Positions 34,918 to 44,077 of a stretch of 64,000 nt of DNA are shown piece after piece. The stretch comes from Paralithodes platypus (taxonomy: Eukaryota; Arthropoda; Malacostraca; Decapoda; Lithodidae), in the NCBI GenBank assembly GCA_032716605.1, contig CM064552.1, forward strand, positions 12,373,886 through 12,437,885, read 5' to 3'. Below the pieces are notes generated by a model that was not told the origin of the DNA, made no database searches, and worked only from the letters and a program-made list of their open reading frames with translations. The position numbers and the translations under genes were made by a program. Each line of letters starts with the position of its first letter. Within the stretch, counting starts at the first letter, position 1.

Positions 34918-36967
34918 GGAGGCTTCCAGGGTATTGCAGTCGCGGTAGATTACTGTCGCGGACCCTACTTTTCGCGATTCCACCTTTCTACAGTAGCTCT
35001 CTCTTTTCATATCGTTGTACAGATCGCGTCTTGCTTTTAATATTAGTTAGACATCCTCACCAAACTGCTATTTACGAGTGTGTAACGTAGTCATTAATTG
35101 TAATACCCGACGCACGCCGCCATGTGTCCATTCTTTGATAGTATGATTGCTTAAATTAGGTTAGTTATCATAACAATCTAGCGAAACCTAGCCTAACTTA
35201 ACCTAACCTAGCCTAGCCAGCCTGATACCCAACCTAACCTAATCTAACCTAGCCTCTCCCCCTAACGTTTAATACACACTAAAGGGCAGTCTGGGCAATG
35301 ATGTAATGGAGAGGTTATAAAAGAAGTCAACGGCCGCTTTGGATTGCGGCTCCAGTGATGGTACATCTGTTGGGGCGGGCTTTTTCATCCCTCAAGGCTT
35401 CAATTAGAAAGAGTAAATGGACAATCTCGCGGGTTTCCTTGATTGAACACAAATATTTGGAGAGATGGTCGCTACGTGTTTTAGTGGTCTAAGAGTTTCC
35501 TGCGATGCGGTATAATAGTAAAATATGTCTATAATCAAATAGTGTGTATATATTCACACGAATACATGTATTTACATATAGAAATCTCTCTCCCTGACCT
35601 GTGTTTATGTCTACATACTCTTATATATTGTTTTTAAATGTTCACATTTACCTTAAAATTAATAAAGTCGTTGTTATCACATTTGTCTGTTGTTAATTTT
35701 AGGTTCCGTCCAACTGTTTCGCGTGGTGGATATACCTTACAGTGTATCAGTAACAGGAGGTATAGCTTTCACTTTAAATGCGCACCTCTGTCCTGTCCAA
35801 ATCGATTTTTATCCCGAAAATTTTCGGTTGATTGTTGTGAACTCGACATGCCGTAAGTGATAATGGAGGGACAATATCGAAATCAATTGAGCAGCGGCGA
35901 AGATAACCGACTTGACGAAAAACGGTCAGAAAAGGTAAATTTCGAAATGAAAAAAGTATATATTATAAGCTGTAAGTAGGGAAGTGCGTGATGAGTAAGT
36001 AGTTGGGTGGCTAGGTACTGGGTGGATGCATGAGGGAATGGTAGGTGGGTTAGTAGGTAGGTGGGCGATGGGTGATTAGGGAAGATGAATGGTTATATTT
36101 ATGTTTGGGCGTATCAATTACAATGTCCATTATAATGTATCAAAATTGGCACACATTAAAGAGTTATAATTAATTAATACGTATGCCAGTGAACGTATTA
36201 TGTTGGTTGTTGTCTGGCTTGTTGTACACAGTTGTGTAAACCTGCAGATAAATATTGAATTTCTGTACAATGGCGACTTATTGTATTTTAATGACTGAAG
36301 TCACCTCTGTCTTACGTGATAACCTATATTTCGTATAATATAATGGGAAACGTGAGAGGATTTAATTCAGTTCGTTTATGACCTCTCGTAGTCAAGGGAT
36401 TAGAGACCATACGTCCTTGTTTTGTTTTTTCTAAAATTATTTGATTAACTAATATAAAAAATAACAGGATGAAGATAGCACTAGATGCGATAAAGGCCTG
36501 TATCGAAGCACTTAAGCTAAAATAACTACCGGTACCTAATTAAATACAGACAAAAACCCTGGTCGTATGTTCAGGTGCGCGTCATTTCACGCTTGCCTGA
36601 CTACGATTTCATGCCATGATTGTCATATCTTGATATTATGAACAAAAACTATATTAATGTGTTATGTTGCTTTATATATTTGTTTTTGGTATTACTATAA
36701 ACTAAACACTTATGATAAACTAAATTTGTTTTTAATACATTTAGTATGTAAATTACTCATAATCCCCCAGGTTATGAACAAAAGTTAACTCACATTTGCA
36801 ACCGGATCCTTGCTAATAATATTATGTTGGCTAGGTTGTTGGTTTAGGATAGGCATCCTGTCTTTAAAAAACAAAAAAACAAAAAAACAATCATTCTTCA
36901 GAGCAACTATAAAGCAGGAATGAACTTATTGTCTTCCAGAGCAGTAATTTTAGGAGAACTTCAATTG
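34918..36967. other. Unassigned non-coding stretch
   Basis: Contains telomere-like pentamers (35176-35262), G-rich GTAGGTGGG-like text at 35985-36080, and TACCGGTA near 36528. No gene is supported. Confidence 0.5.
35176..35262. repeat. Degenerate interstitial (CCTAA)n
   Basis: Two short runs in pentameric register, CTTAACCTAACCTAGCCTAG and CCCAACCTAACCTAATCTAA, separated by about 10 bp. CCTAA/TTAGG is the usual arthropod telomere unit. Confidence 0.6.
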
Positions 36968-37178
36968 TTAATCCATTCAGTACTTGAAACAAATGTATTC
37001 CTTATATTCTGGCTATCAGTTAATTATTTTATATTATTTAGGAAAACAAATTGGAAGGCAGAGTGAATTGAGATATACTTAACATCTGATTCTTAGAGGG
37101 CCGTCCAAAGCTGAATAAAATCGTCTAATCATAGCTTGAATGCAGTGGAAAAAGGTATTCTAATACTGAAAGTGTTAA
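36968..37178. mobile_element. MITE family C, copy C6
   Basis: TTAA at both ends. The left end is TTAATCCATTCAGTACTTG and the right ATACTGAAAGTGTTAA. Core GAATAAAATCGTCTAATC is present. Confidence 0.8.
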
Positions 37179-37345
37179 CAAACAGGACGACTCGTTCTGG
37201 CATTGACATTGGCCTTTTGGGAGGGTTATTGATATGTTGTGATCAGAGCAGGAAAACGGATCAAAATCTGTAGGACATGTAAAGGAAAGTAGAATAGGTA
37301 CGAATTATACGAGTTTAAATTCTCGGTATACTGTAGGGCATCGTT

Positions 37346-37440
37346 ATACCCTCTCTCCTTTGTCCTTGGTTGAGGTGGGTACTTGCACGTGTTTCCCAGG
37401 GCACGGGTTCGATTCTTAACCCGGATTCTCAAAATATTTA
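37346..37440 (+). mobile_element. Possible tRNA-like SINE head
   Basis: A TTGAGGTGGGTACTTGCACG segment and GGGTTCGATTCTTAACCC about 45 bp downstream look like degenerate A and B boxes. No paired acceptor stem and no second copy are seen. Confidence 0.35.
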
Positions 37441-37841
37441 CGATGTCGTCTTTTAACTGCTGTCCTAACGTTCACGCCAGACATTCTCAAATAAATTCAT
37501 ACCTGAAAAGAAGCATCTTATGAATGTCCAGATTTTTGTGGAATATGAAGACATTGTGACGCTGTAAGGAACACAACTGTTTGCACCACTAAAACATTGA
37601 AGGTATATTAACTGAGGTAGGCCTATATAAAATTTGGTCGGATATATTGATACTGATTTACTTTTGATTGTGTGATATACCGGTACCATATTTCATTATA
37701 TTAATTGGTATCAATATACCCTTAAATTGTAAATGAATATGGATACTTTACTCAATTCGTACCTTCTTTAAACCCACATGATTCAAGTTATGAAGTTATA
37801 CACTAATGTTGACTCTTCCCACGTCATAGCTTACAACTGCT

Positions 37842-38222
37842 TTAAGGGGGGTGACCTGCTTTTGTTCTGTCCTTTTCTGTTTCTCTGGCTTGTATCCATT
37901 TGGCCCCATTCAGCCTACTGTTTTAAGACGTTTATCCCCATCCAGGTGTCATTTTTTTTACTGGTGAGCGGTAGCGAGCCAGCATATATTTTATTTTTGT
38001 TTGATAGCAGGCTAAATTTGTACATTTTTCGATAGAAAAATTTCTCCGGCGAAGCCGGATTTCTTCATATAATGCTGGCTCGCTATCGCTCGCCAGGAAG
38101 AAATCGACACCTAGATGGGGATAAACTTCTTAAAATAGTTGGCTGAATGGGGCCGAATGGATACAAGCCAGAGAAAGAGAGAAAAGGACAGAAATAACAA
38201 AAAGCAGGTCACCCCCCCTTAA
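37842..38222. mobile_element. Foldback MITE family B, copy B3 (complete)
   Basis: TTAA at 37842-37845 and 38219-38222. The terminal repeats GGGGGGTGACCTGCTTTTG and AAAGCAGGTCACCCCCCC are nearly exact. The arms continue as inverted copies to the TCTCCGGCGAAGCCGGA hairpin at about 38044-38062. This is the clearest example of the family. Confidence 0.94.
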
Positions 38223-38732
38223 GGATCCAGTCCCTCGTTCGTACTCCATGGATAACTCTCGCCAAAGGGTCGTGGTGGTGGGAGGTATCTTTGACGTTTA
38301 CCACTCGTCAATTTATGAGGGTACAAAGGTAAGACACGCTGATTAGGAGTTGTATGAAGATAAGGACTCTGTTATCCTGTCGGGCACCACAGATCTCGGT
38401 CCTTTAGGGAGGTCACCAGGTTTTTGTTTTATCTTTCTCTCCCTCTCGCTTTGGCTTGTATCCATTCAGCCCCATTCAGCCTACTGTTTTTAAATGTTTA
38501 CCCCCATCCAGGTCTCAATATTTTCCTGGCGAGTGGTAGCAAGCCAGCATATATATATATTTGTTTTACAGGAAGCTAAATTTGTACATTTTTTTATAGA
38601 AAAATTTCTCCGGCGAAGCCGAATTTCTCCATACAATGCTGGCTCGCTATCACTCGCCAGGAAAAAATCGACACCTGGATGGGGATAAACGTCTTAAAAC
38701 AGTTGGCTGAATGCGGCCAAATGGATACAAGT

Positions 38733-39129
38733 CACATTCAACTCACATTCACTCACATTCAACCTGTCCCAAAGAAGGGTGACCGCTCTCAACCCTCCAA
38801 CTATCGTCCAATTGCTCTTATCTCTTGTCTTTCTAAAGTTTTTGAAACTATTCTTGCTTCCAAATTTCTTAAGCATTTCTCTTCTCATAATCTGCTCTCA
38901 GATCGCCAGTATGGCTTCCTTAAGGGTCGCTCTACTGGTGATCTTCTTTCATATCTTACTAACTCTTGGTCATCCTCCTTTCGGGACTTCGGTGAGACTT
39001 TTTCTTTTTCTATTGCACTAGAGTCTAGACATATCGATAGCCTTCGATAGAGTCTGGCATAAATCTTTAATTTCTAAACTACCCTCCTTCGGTTTCTATC
39101 CCTCCATCTGTGCCTTTGTCTCTAATTTC
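38733..39129 (+). pseudogene. Internal fragment of the jockey/CR1-like LINE reverse transcriptase
   Basis: In frame it reads IQPVPKKGDRSQPSNYRPIA, then LSKVFETILASKFLKH, QYGFLKGRSTGDLLSYLTNS and a degraded FGETFSF. This is the finger region before the catalytic YADD, which is absent. Nucleotides align with the minus-strand copy at about 63380-63770. Both ends are broken, so it is a truncated piece inside MITE B4. Confidence 0.85.
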
Positions 39130-39130
39130 T

Positions 39131-39264
39131 AATAACTGTCTTCGTGGTGCAATGCATAAGTGTGTTGATTTTCGATGTGAGCATCCTAGGTTCGAATCCC
39201 CGGACTGCCACATGTGTTTGTTAATTTCATTAATCGAGTTTAGGAGTAAAGAAAAAAAAAAAAA
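39131..39264 (+). mobile_element. SINE family S1, tRNA-like half
   Basis: CTTCGTGGTGCAATGCATAAG and GGTTCGAATCCCCGG match the 40.7-kb copy. It ends with a 13-14-base A run near 39252-39264. The 5' half of the family is missing. It lies directly after the LINE fragment. Confidence 0.8.
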
Positions 39265-39500
39265 AGCAGAGAAAGAGAGAAAAGTAGAGAAAGATAAAAA
39301 AAAAAGGCAGGTGACCACCCTTAATGAATCCAGGCACATCTCCGTATTTAGATATCGAAGTGCAAAATCTGTTGAGTACCGGTATACTAGATAAGGTTTG
39401 GGGAACTATCACCCTCGACTTTATTTGGTTATATTTAAAAAAAGGATATATTGGTAATTATGTGGCAAGTTGAGTAGTCTTTACTTAAACTCCAAGCATG

Positions 39501-39501
<1 letters not shown>

Positions 39502-39547
<46 letters not shown>
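39502..39547. repeat. (GA)n microsatellite
   Basis: Uninterrupted GA tract. Confidence 0.95.
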
Positions 39548-39550
<3 letters not shown>

Positions 39551-39625
39551 ATTTATAACACTTTCCTTAGACGAAAAAGATAATACATAAATTAATAATA
39601 CAACAAATAATATACTGTATAGCGC

Positions 39626-40447
39626 CTAGTACTGCCAAGCAAACGAGTGAGAAAGTGTTGTTTACAGTACCCAAACGATTGAGAAAGTGTTGTTTACAGT
39701 ACCCAAACGATTGAGAAAGTGTTGTTTACAGTACCCAAACGATTGAGAAAGTGTTGTTTACAGTACCCAAACGAGTGAGAAAGTGTTGTTTACAGTACCC
39801 AAACGATTGAGAAAGTGTTGTTTACAGTACCCAAACGAGTGAGAAAGTGTTGTTTACAGTACCCAAATGAGTGAGAAATTGTTGTTTACAGTACCCAAAC
39901 GAGTGAGAAAGTGTTGTTTACAGTACCCAAACGAGTGAGAAAGTGTTGTTTACAGTACCCAAGCGATTGAGAAAGTGTTGTTTACAGTACCCAAACGAGT
40001 GAGAAAGTGTTGTTTACAGTACCCAAATGTGTGAGAAATTGTTGTTTACAGTACCCAAACGAGTGAGAAAGTGTTGTTTACAGTACCCAAACGAGTGAGA
40101 AAGTGTTGTTTACAGTACCCAAACGAGTGAGAAAGTGTTGTTTACAGTACCTAAACGAGTGAAAAAGTGTTGTTTACAGTACCCAAACTAGTGAGAGTGT
40201 TGTTTACAGTACCCAAACGAGTGAGAAAGTGTTGTTTACAGTACCCAAACGAGTGAGAAAGTGTTGTTTACAGTACCCAAACGAGTGAGAAAGTGTTGTT
40301 TACAGTACCCAAACGAGTGAGAAGGTGTTTTTTACAGTACCCTAACGAGTGAGAAAGTGTTGTTTACAGTACCCAAACGAGTGAGAAAGTGTTGTTTACA
40401 GTACCCTAACGAGTGAGAAAGTGTTGTTTACAGTACCTTAACGAGAT
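39626..40447 (+). repeat. 32-bp tandem array, about 25 units
   Basis: The unit is GTACCCAAACGAGTGAGAAA-GTGTTGTTTACA. Variants GATTGAG, ATGAGTG with AATTGTTG, and CTAACGAG are distributed in order. Units abut without spacers, so this is not a CRISPR array. Confidence 0.97.
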
Positions 40448-40551
40448 ACTCTCTTCATTGCTTATTTCCCAGAGCCATGTTAAGCTAAATAACAGTCATT
40501 CTTGGCTGAATATAAAAACACGTGTTTTAGCCATACAATGTTCAAATATTC

Positions 40552-40842
40552 CCTAGGGTTAAGTACCCCATTAATTACTATTTCCATTCACCTATGCATA
40601 GCCTCCGATAGTGCAGTTGGGATATTGTACATGCTAAGATTGGTATGCAGGATTCGAAATTGCATAATAAATCGTAGGCTTGTGCAGTATTCTTTAACTG
40701 TCTTCGTGGCGCAATGCATAAGTGTGTTGATTTTCGGTGTGAGCATCCTAGGTTCGAATCCCCGGACTGCCACATGTGTTTGTTAATTTCATTAATCGAG
40801 TTTAGGAGTAAAGTTGGTTGGGGGAGAGAACATATTAATCCC
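40552..40842 (+). mobile_element. tRNA-derived SINE, family S1 (longest copy)
   Basis: The first half includes ATGCAGGATTCGAAATTGC (a weak B-box-like motif). The second half holds CGTGGCGCAATGCATAAGTG and GGTTCGAATCCCCGGACTGC with tRNA-like spacing. The tail TTAATTTCATTAATCGAG is shared with the copies at 7343 and 39131. The layout suggests a dimeric SINE. Confidence 0.8.
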
Positions 40843-40847
40843 TAAGC

Positions 40848-41184
40848 TTAAGGGGAGGTTTTTAGTTTGTTTTCTACTCCTCCAGCAATCTTAAAATTTT
40901 ACCCCCTTGACCCTCTTTCAAGATAAATTGGTACATTTTTCGGTAGAAAAATTTCCCGGCTGAAAGCCGGTTCCTCTTATATTACAGGCTCGCTATCGCT
41001 CGCCAGGATAAAATCGACACCTAAATGGCACGAAAGGTCTTAAAATTGACAGAAATGGGTCGAAAGTCCTTAAAATCGTCAAAATAATGGGGCGAACGTC
41101 TTAAAATTAGAAAAGCAATGGGGCTAAACATGAGGGAGAAAGGAGTCAAGAAAAAAAATCCCTCAAGTGGATATCTCCCCTTAA
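40848..41184 (+). mobile_element. MITE family A, copy A8
   Basis: TTAA at 40848-40851 and 41181-41184, with termini GGGGAGGTTTTTAG and GGATATCTCCCC. Hairpin CCCGGCTGAAAGCCGG, exact GGCTCGCTATCGCTCGCCAGG, and the four ~32-bp units are present. Confidence 0.92.
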
Positions 41185-41344
41185 TACAATTACCTATTGC
41201 TGGTTAGAATAGAGATAATTAACGCATTTGACCGTGTGAAAGCCATCATTAAACCAGGTGGGAATATAGTGTTGGACCAAGTATATATTATACAATCACT
41301 TCACACCAACCAGCCTTATGGGAGAGCTTAGTTATATGGTTACC

Positions 41345-41558
41345 AGTACCCTTCAATACGACGATGGTTTGCTTCCTTTAATTCTGGCTTTCATCGGACG
41401 ATTATATTCTGCTAAGGAAGGTTTGTGCGATTCAGTATGCTAAGTAAGTTTTTTATCCTGCTGACTCTTCGAAATAGTTCCTAACGTTCGTAAAGTCGTC
41501 CAATTTTAGCCAGAAATGAAAGAAGAAAGGCGTCATACAACTGAAAAGGTTAGGAATA
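41345..41558. mobile_element. MITE family C, copy C7 (degenerate ends)
   Basis: It contains AAAGTCGTCCAATTTTAGCC and GCTAAGGAAGGTTTG from the family core. The left end ACCAGTACCCTTCAATAC and right CAACTGAAAAGGTTAGG are eroded forms of the usual termini. Confidence 0.6.
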
Positions 41559-41625
41559 TAATGCTGCAGTCGCTCCAGAAGAGGATGGTGTAAGGTCCTC
41601 TCATGCACTCTTAACATAAATGGTC

Positions 41626-41960
41626 TTAAGGGGAGATTTCCACTTGAGGGCATTTTTTCTTGACCCCTTTCTCTCTCATGTCTAGCCCCATTGCTTTTGA
41701 GATTTTAAGACGTTTGCCCCATTAGTTTGGTGTTTTTAAGAATTTCCGCCCCATTCTGTCAATTTTAAGACCTTTCGTGTCATTTAGGTGTCGATATTTT
41801 CCAGGCGAGCGATAGCGAGCCTGTAATTTAAGAGGAACCGGCCTTCGGCCGGGAAATTTTTCTACCGAAAAATGTACAAATTTATCTTGAAAGGGGGTCA
41901 AGGGGGTGTAATTTCAAGCTTGATGGAAGTCTAGGAAACAAACTAAAAATCTCCCCTTAA
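41626..41960 (-). mobile_element. MITE family A, copy A9 (inverted, complete)
   Basis: TTAA at 41626-41629 and 41957-41960. Minus-strand order is GGGGAGATTTTTAGTTTG, then core CCGGCCGAAGGCCGG (exact), GCTCGCTATCGCTCGCC, and a TTAAGGGGAGA terminus. The right TTAA is shared with the next element. Confidence 0.93.
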
Positions 41961-42294
41961 GGGAGGATGGGCCAATTTATTTGCTTATTTATATATTGTT
42001 TTATTATTTCTTTAGTTTCCGCCCTAGACCTCCATCAAGCTTTATACAAAACATCCCAAAGACCCCCCATCAAGATATGTTTGTATAGAAATATTACTCA
42101 TATATTATAAGCTCGCTATCGTTCGCCAGGAAACAAATTTACACCTAAATTGTACGAAAGGTCTAAATATTGACAAAGAAATTGGGCGAAAGGTCTTAAC
42201 ATCGCCAAACTAATGGGGCGAACGTCTTAAAATGTGAAAACTAATGACGCTAAGCGGAGAATGGTTGCCAGACAAACCGAACCGTCCCCCTTAA
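41957..42294 (+). mobile_element. MITE family A, copy A10
   Basis: It starts at the same TTAA that ends copy A9 (41957-41960) and ends CCGTCCCCCTTAA at 42294. The hairpin is deleted, but GCTCGCTATCGTTCGCCAGG and the four units remain. Confidence 0.9.
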
Positions 42295-42369
42295 ATGCCA
42301 AAGCTACCTCGGACTAAATCGAATCATCTTTTTTATCATTTACCCAGTATTTGCAATTCTAGGGTTCTT

Positions 42370-42726
42370 TTAAGGGGAGATGGTTCACTTTTTGGTCGAT
42401 TTTTTCATTTATTTATTATTGTTCTAGTGTCCTCCATCAAACTTAAAAAACAACCCCAGGTTCCCCTTCAAGATATTAATGTGTACATTTTTCGCTAGAA
42501 AAATTTCCCGGCCTAAGGCCGAGTCCTCCTAAATTACAGGCTTGCTATTGCTCGCCAGGAAAAAAATCGACACCTGAATTACACGAACCCTTAATATTGA
42601 CAAAGAAAAGGGGCGAAAGGTCTTAAAATTGACAAACTAATGGGGCGAACGTCTTAAAAGCTGAAAATTAATGGGGCTAAACATAAGGAAGAAGGGGGAC
42701 CAGAAAAACGACCCATCTCCCCTTAA
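42370..42726 (+). mobile_element. MITE family A, copy A11
   Basis: TTAA at 42370-42373 and 42723-42726; termini GGGGAGATGGTTCACTTTT and CGACCCATCTCCCC. The core hairpin is mutated (CCGGCCTAAGGCCG). It is followed by a flank that is duplicated after the next copy. Confidence 0.92.
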
Positions 42727-42899
42727 GCAGTTCGAGTAATCAGAAAGAGCCATGACTTGTGTCCTGTAGACTTTTAAAGAGCGTATACCAGATAACACTG
42801 TCACTCCTCCATCCTCACCATACAATCACTTATTCTCAGTTCTCACCAAACAGTCTTGGGGAGGGTGTACTTATATTACCGGTATTGGATAGCGATATC
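42727..42899 (+). repeat. Duplicated flank, first copy
   Basis: About 173 bp beginning GCAGTTCGAGTAATCAGAAA, repeated at 43174-43345 with few differences. The first copy contains a TACCGGTA that the second lacks. Confidence 0.9.
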
Positions 42900-42956
42900 T
42901 TAAGGGGGGGGATGGGCGTATTTATTGGCTCGTCTATGTATCTCTTTTATAATGTG

Positions 42957-43013
<57 letters not shown>

Positions 43014-43173
43014 AGTTTCCTCCGTAGACCTCCATCAAGCTTAACCCCCCCCCCCCCCCCCAAAGGTTGTAAAATCGCCAAACTAATGGGTTGAACGTCA
43101 TAAAATTTGAAAACTATTAGGGCTAAACACGAGGAAGAAGGGGGACCAAAAAAAACGACCCATCTCCCCTTAA
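42900..43173 (+). mobile_element. MITE family A, copy A12 (core replaced by low complexity)
   Basis: TTAA at both ends. Left GGGGGGGGATGGGCG and right CGACCCATCTCCCC termini persist. The middle is a TG tract, a 39-base T run (42971-43009) and a 17-base C run (43045-43061). Only the last two internal units survive. Confidence 0.88.
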
Positions 43174-43345
43174 GCAGTTGGAGGAATCAGAAAGAGCCAT
43201 GACTTGTGTCCTGTAGACTTTTAAAGAGCGTATACCAGATAACACTGTCACTCCTCCATCCTCACCATACAATCACTTCTCAGTTCTCGCCAAACAGTCT
43301 TGGGGAGGGTTTACTTATATAATTGGATAGCAATACTTTATAACC
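43174..43345 (+). repeat. Duplicated flank, second copy
   Basis: Homologue of 42727-42899. Together with the preceding MITE it makes a tandem duplication of MITE plus flank. Confidence 0.9.
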
Positions 43346-43354
43346 TTCTTATAG

Positions 43355-43568
43355 TACAGTCGCGCTAATAAGTGATTCTCGGTACCATGTATCTTTTGAT
43401 CAATAATTGGTATCAGCAATATCTAAGCTTCATTTCTTCATATCGAGTGAAATATATAAACATGTCCCTACACTTACCCACCCTATTCAACATCTGACAG
43501 ACATTAATACAGCACAGAGCGAGCCAAACGTAATGACAGCTGGGCCATGACTTATTAGCGCGACCGTA
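43355..43568. mobile_element. Tc1/mariner-type MITE
   Basis: The terminal inverted repeats TACAGTCGCGCTAATAAGT (left) and ACTTATTAGCGCGACCGTA (right) differ at one position and start with TA followed by CAGT. That layout is typical of Tc1/mariner-derived non-autonomous elements. It is 214 bp and has no ORF. Confidence 0.75.
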
Positions 43569-43583
43569 CATTGGAGTTTATTG

Positions 43584-43825
43584 TTAACCCCTTCTGTACC
43601 GTCGCCGTCCTTTTAACCCTTTGAGTACCAGCGACGTGTGCTGTATGGTATTCTAGCTCTATTTTGACGATATTATGCAGCTTAGGAAGGATCTATGGTA
43701 GTTAAGTGTTGGTCGAGGTAGTTTGAAGCCTTATTATGGCTAGAGGTCCTTCCTAAGCTACATAAAATCGTCTAATAGTTGCCAGACTATGATAAAAAGG
43801 ACGTCTCTGGTACTGTCCGGGTTAA
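43584..43825. mobile_element. Nested MITE family C copies (C8)
   Basis: An outer left end (TTAACCCCTTCTGTACCGTC, 43584) is followed after 29 bp by a complete copy, 43613-43825. That copy starts TTAACCCTTTGAGTACCAGC and ends GGTACTGTCCGGGTTAA. The inner copy probably entered a TTAA inside the outer one. Confidence 0.75.
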
Positions 43826-43882
43826 CTATTCAGTTTCAAAACGGCCTCCATCAATTAACAGGCTTCGATTGATCTCACTTAA

Positions 43883-43985
43883 CCCTTTTTACTACCACAG
43901 ATCTTTCTTCAAACTGCACAAAATCGTCTAAAAATAGTTAAAATATAATGAAAAATACGTCACCAGTACAGCAGAGGTTGACGTT
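43883..43985. mobile_element. MITE family C fragment (C9)
   Basis: TTAACCCTTTTTACTACCAC followed by CTGCACAAAATCGTCTAAAA and CGTCACCAGTACAGCAG. Part of the interior and the far terminus are missing. It may be the displaced half of the outer C8 copy. Confidence 0.55.
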
Positions 43986-44077
43986 CTCTGTTCTAAGTTT
44001 TGTTGAATTTGGCAAATATACTTACAGTAGCCACCATTATGCGTGAACCGATTTTCCATTTTGTTTGTTTTTTTCGT

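Larger units (their letters stand above)
38403..39324. mobile_element. Foldback MITE family B, copy B4, with nested insertions
   Basis: The left end is TTTAGGGAGGTCACCAGG (TTAA decayed) and the right end GCAGGTGACCACCCTTAA (39306-39324). The right arm is interrupted after GGATACAAG (about 38731) by a LINE fragment and a SINE. It resumes at GCAGAGAAAGAGAG near 39266. Confidence 0.85.

Noticed and set aside
39626..40447. CRISPR array (32-bp repeats)
   Set aside because: Units abut directly with no spacers, and the context is eukaryotic.
40700..40775. tRNA gene
   Set aside because: The same sequence recurs with shared non-tRNA flanks at 7.4 and 39.1 kb, so it is a SINE head.
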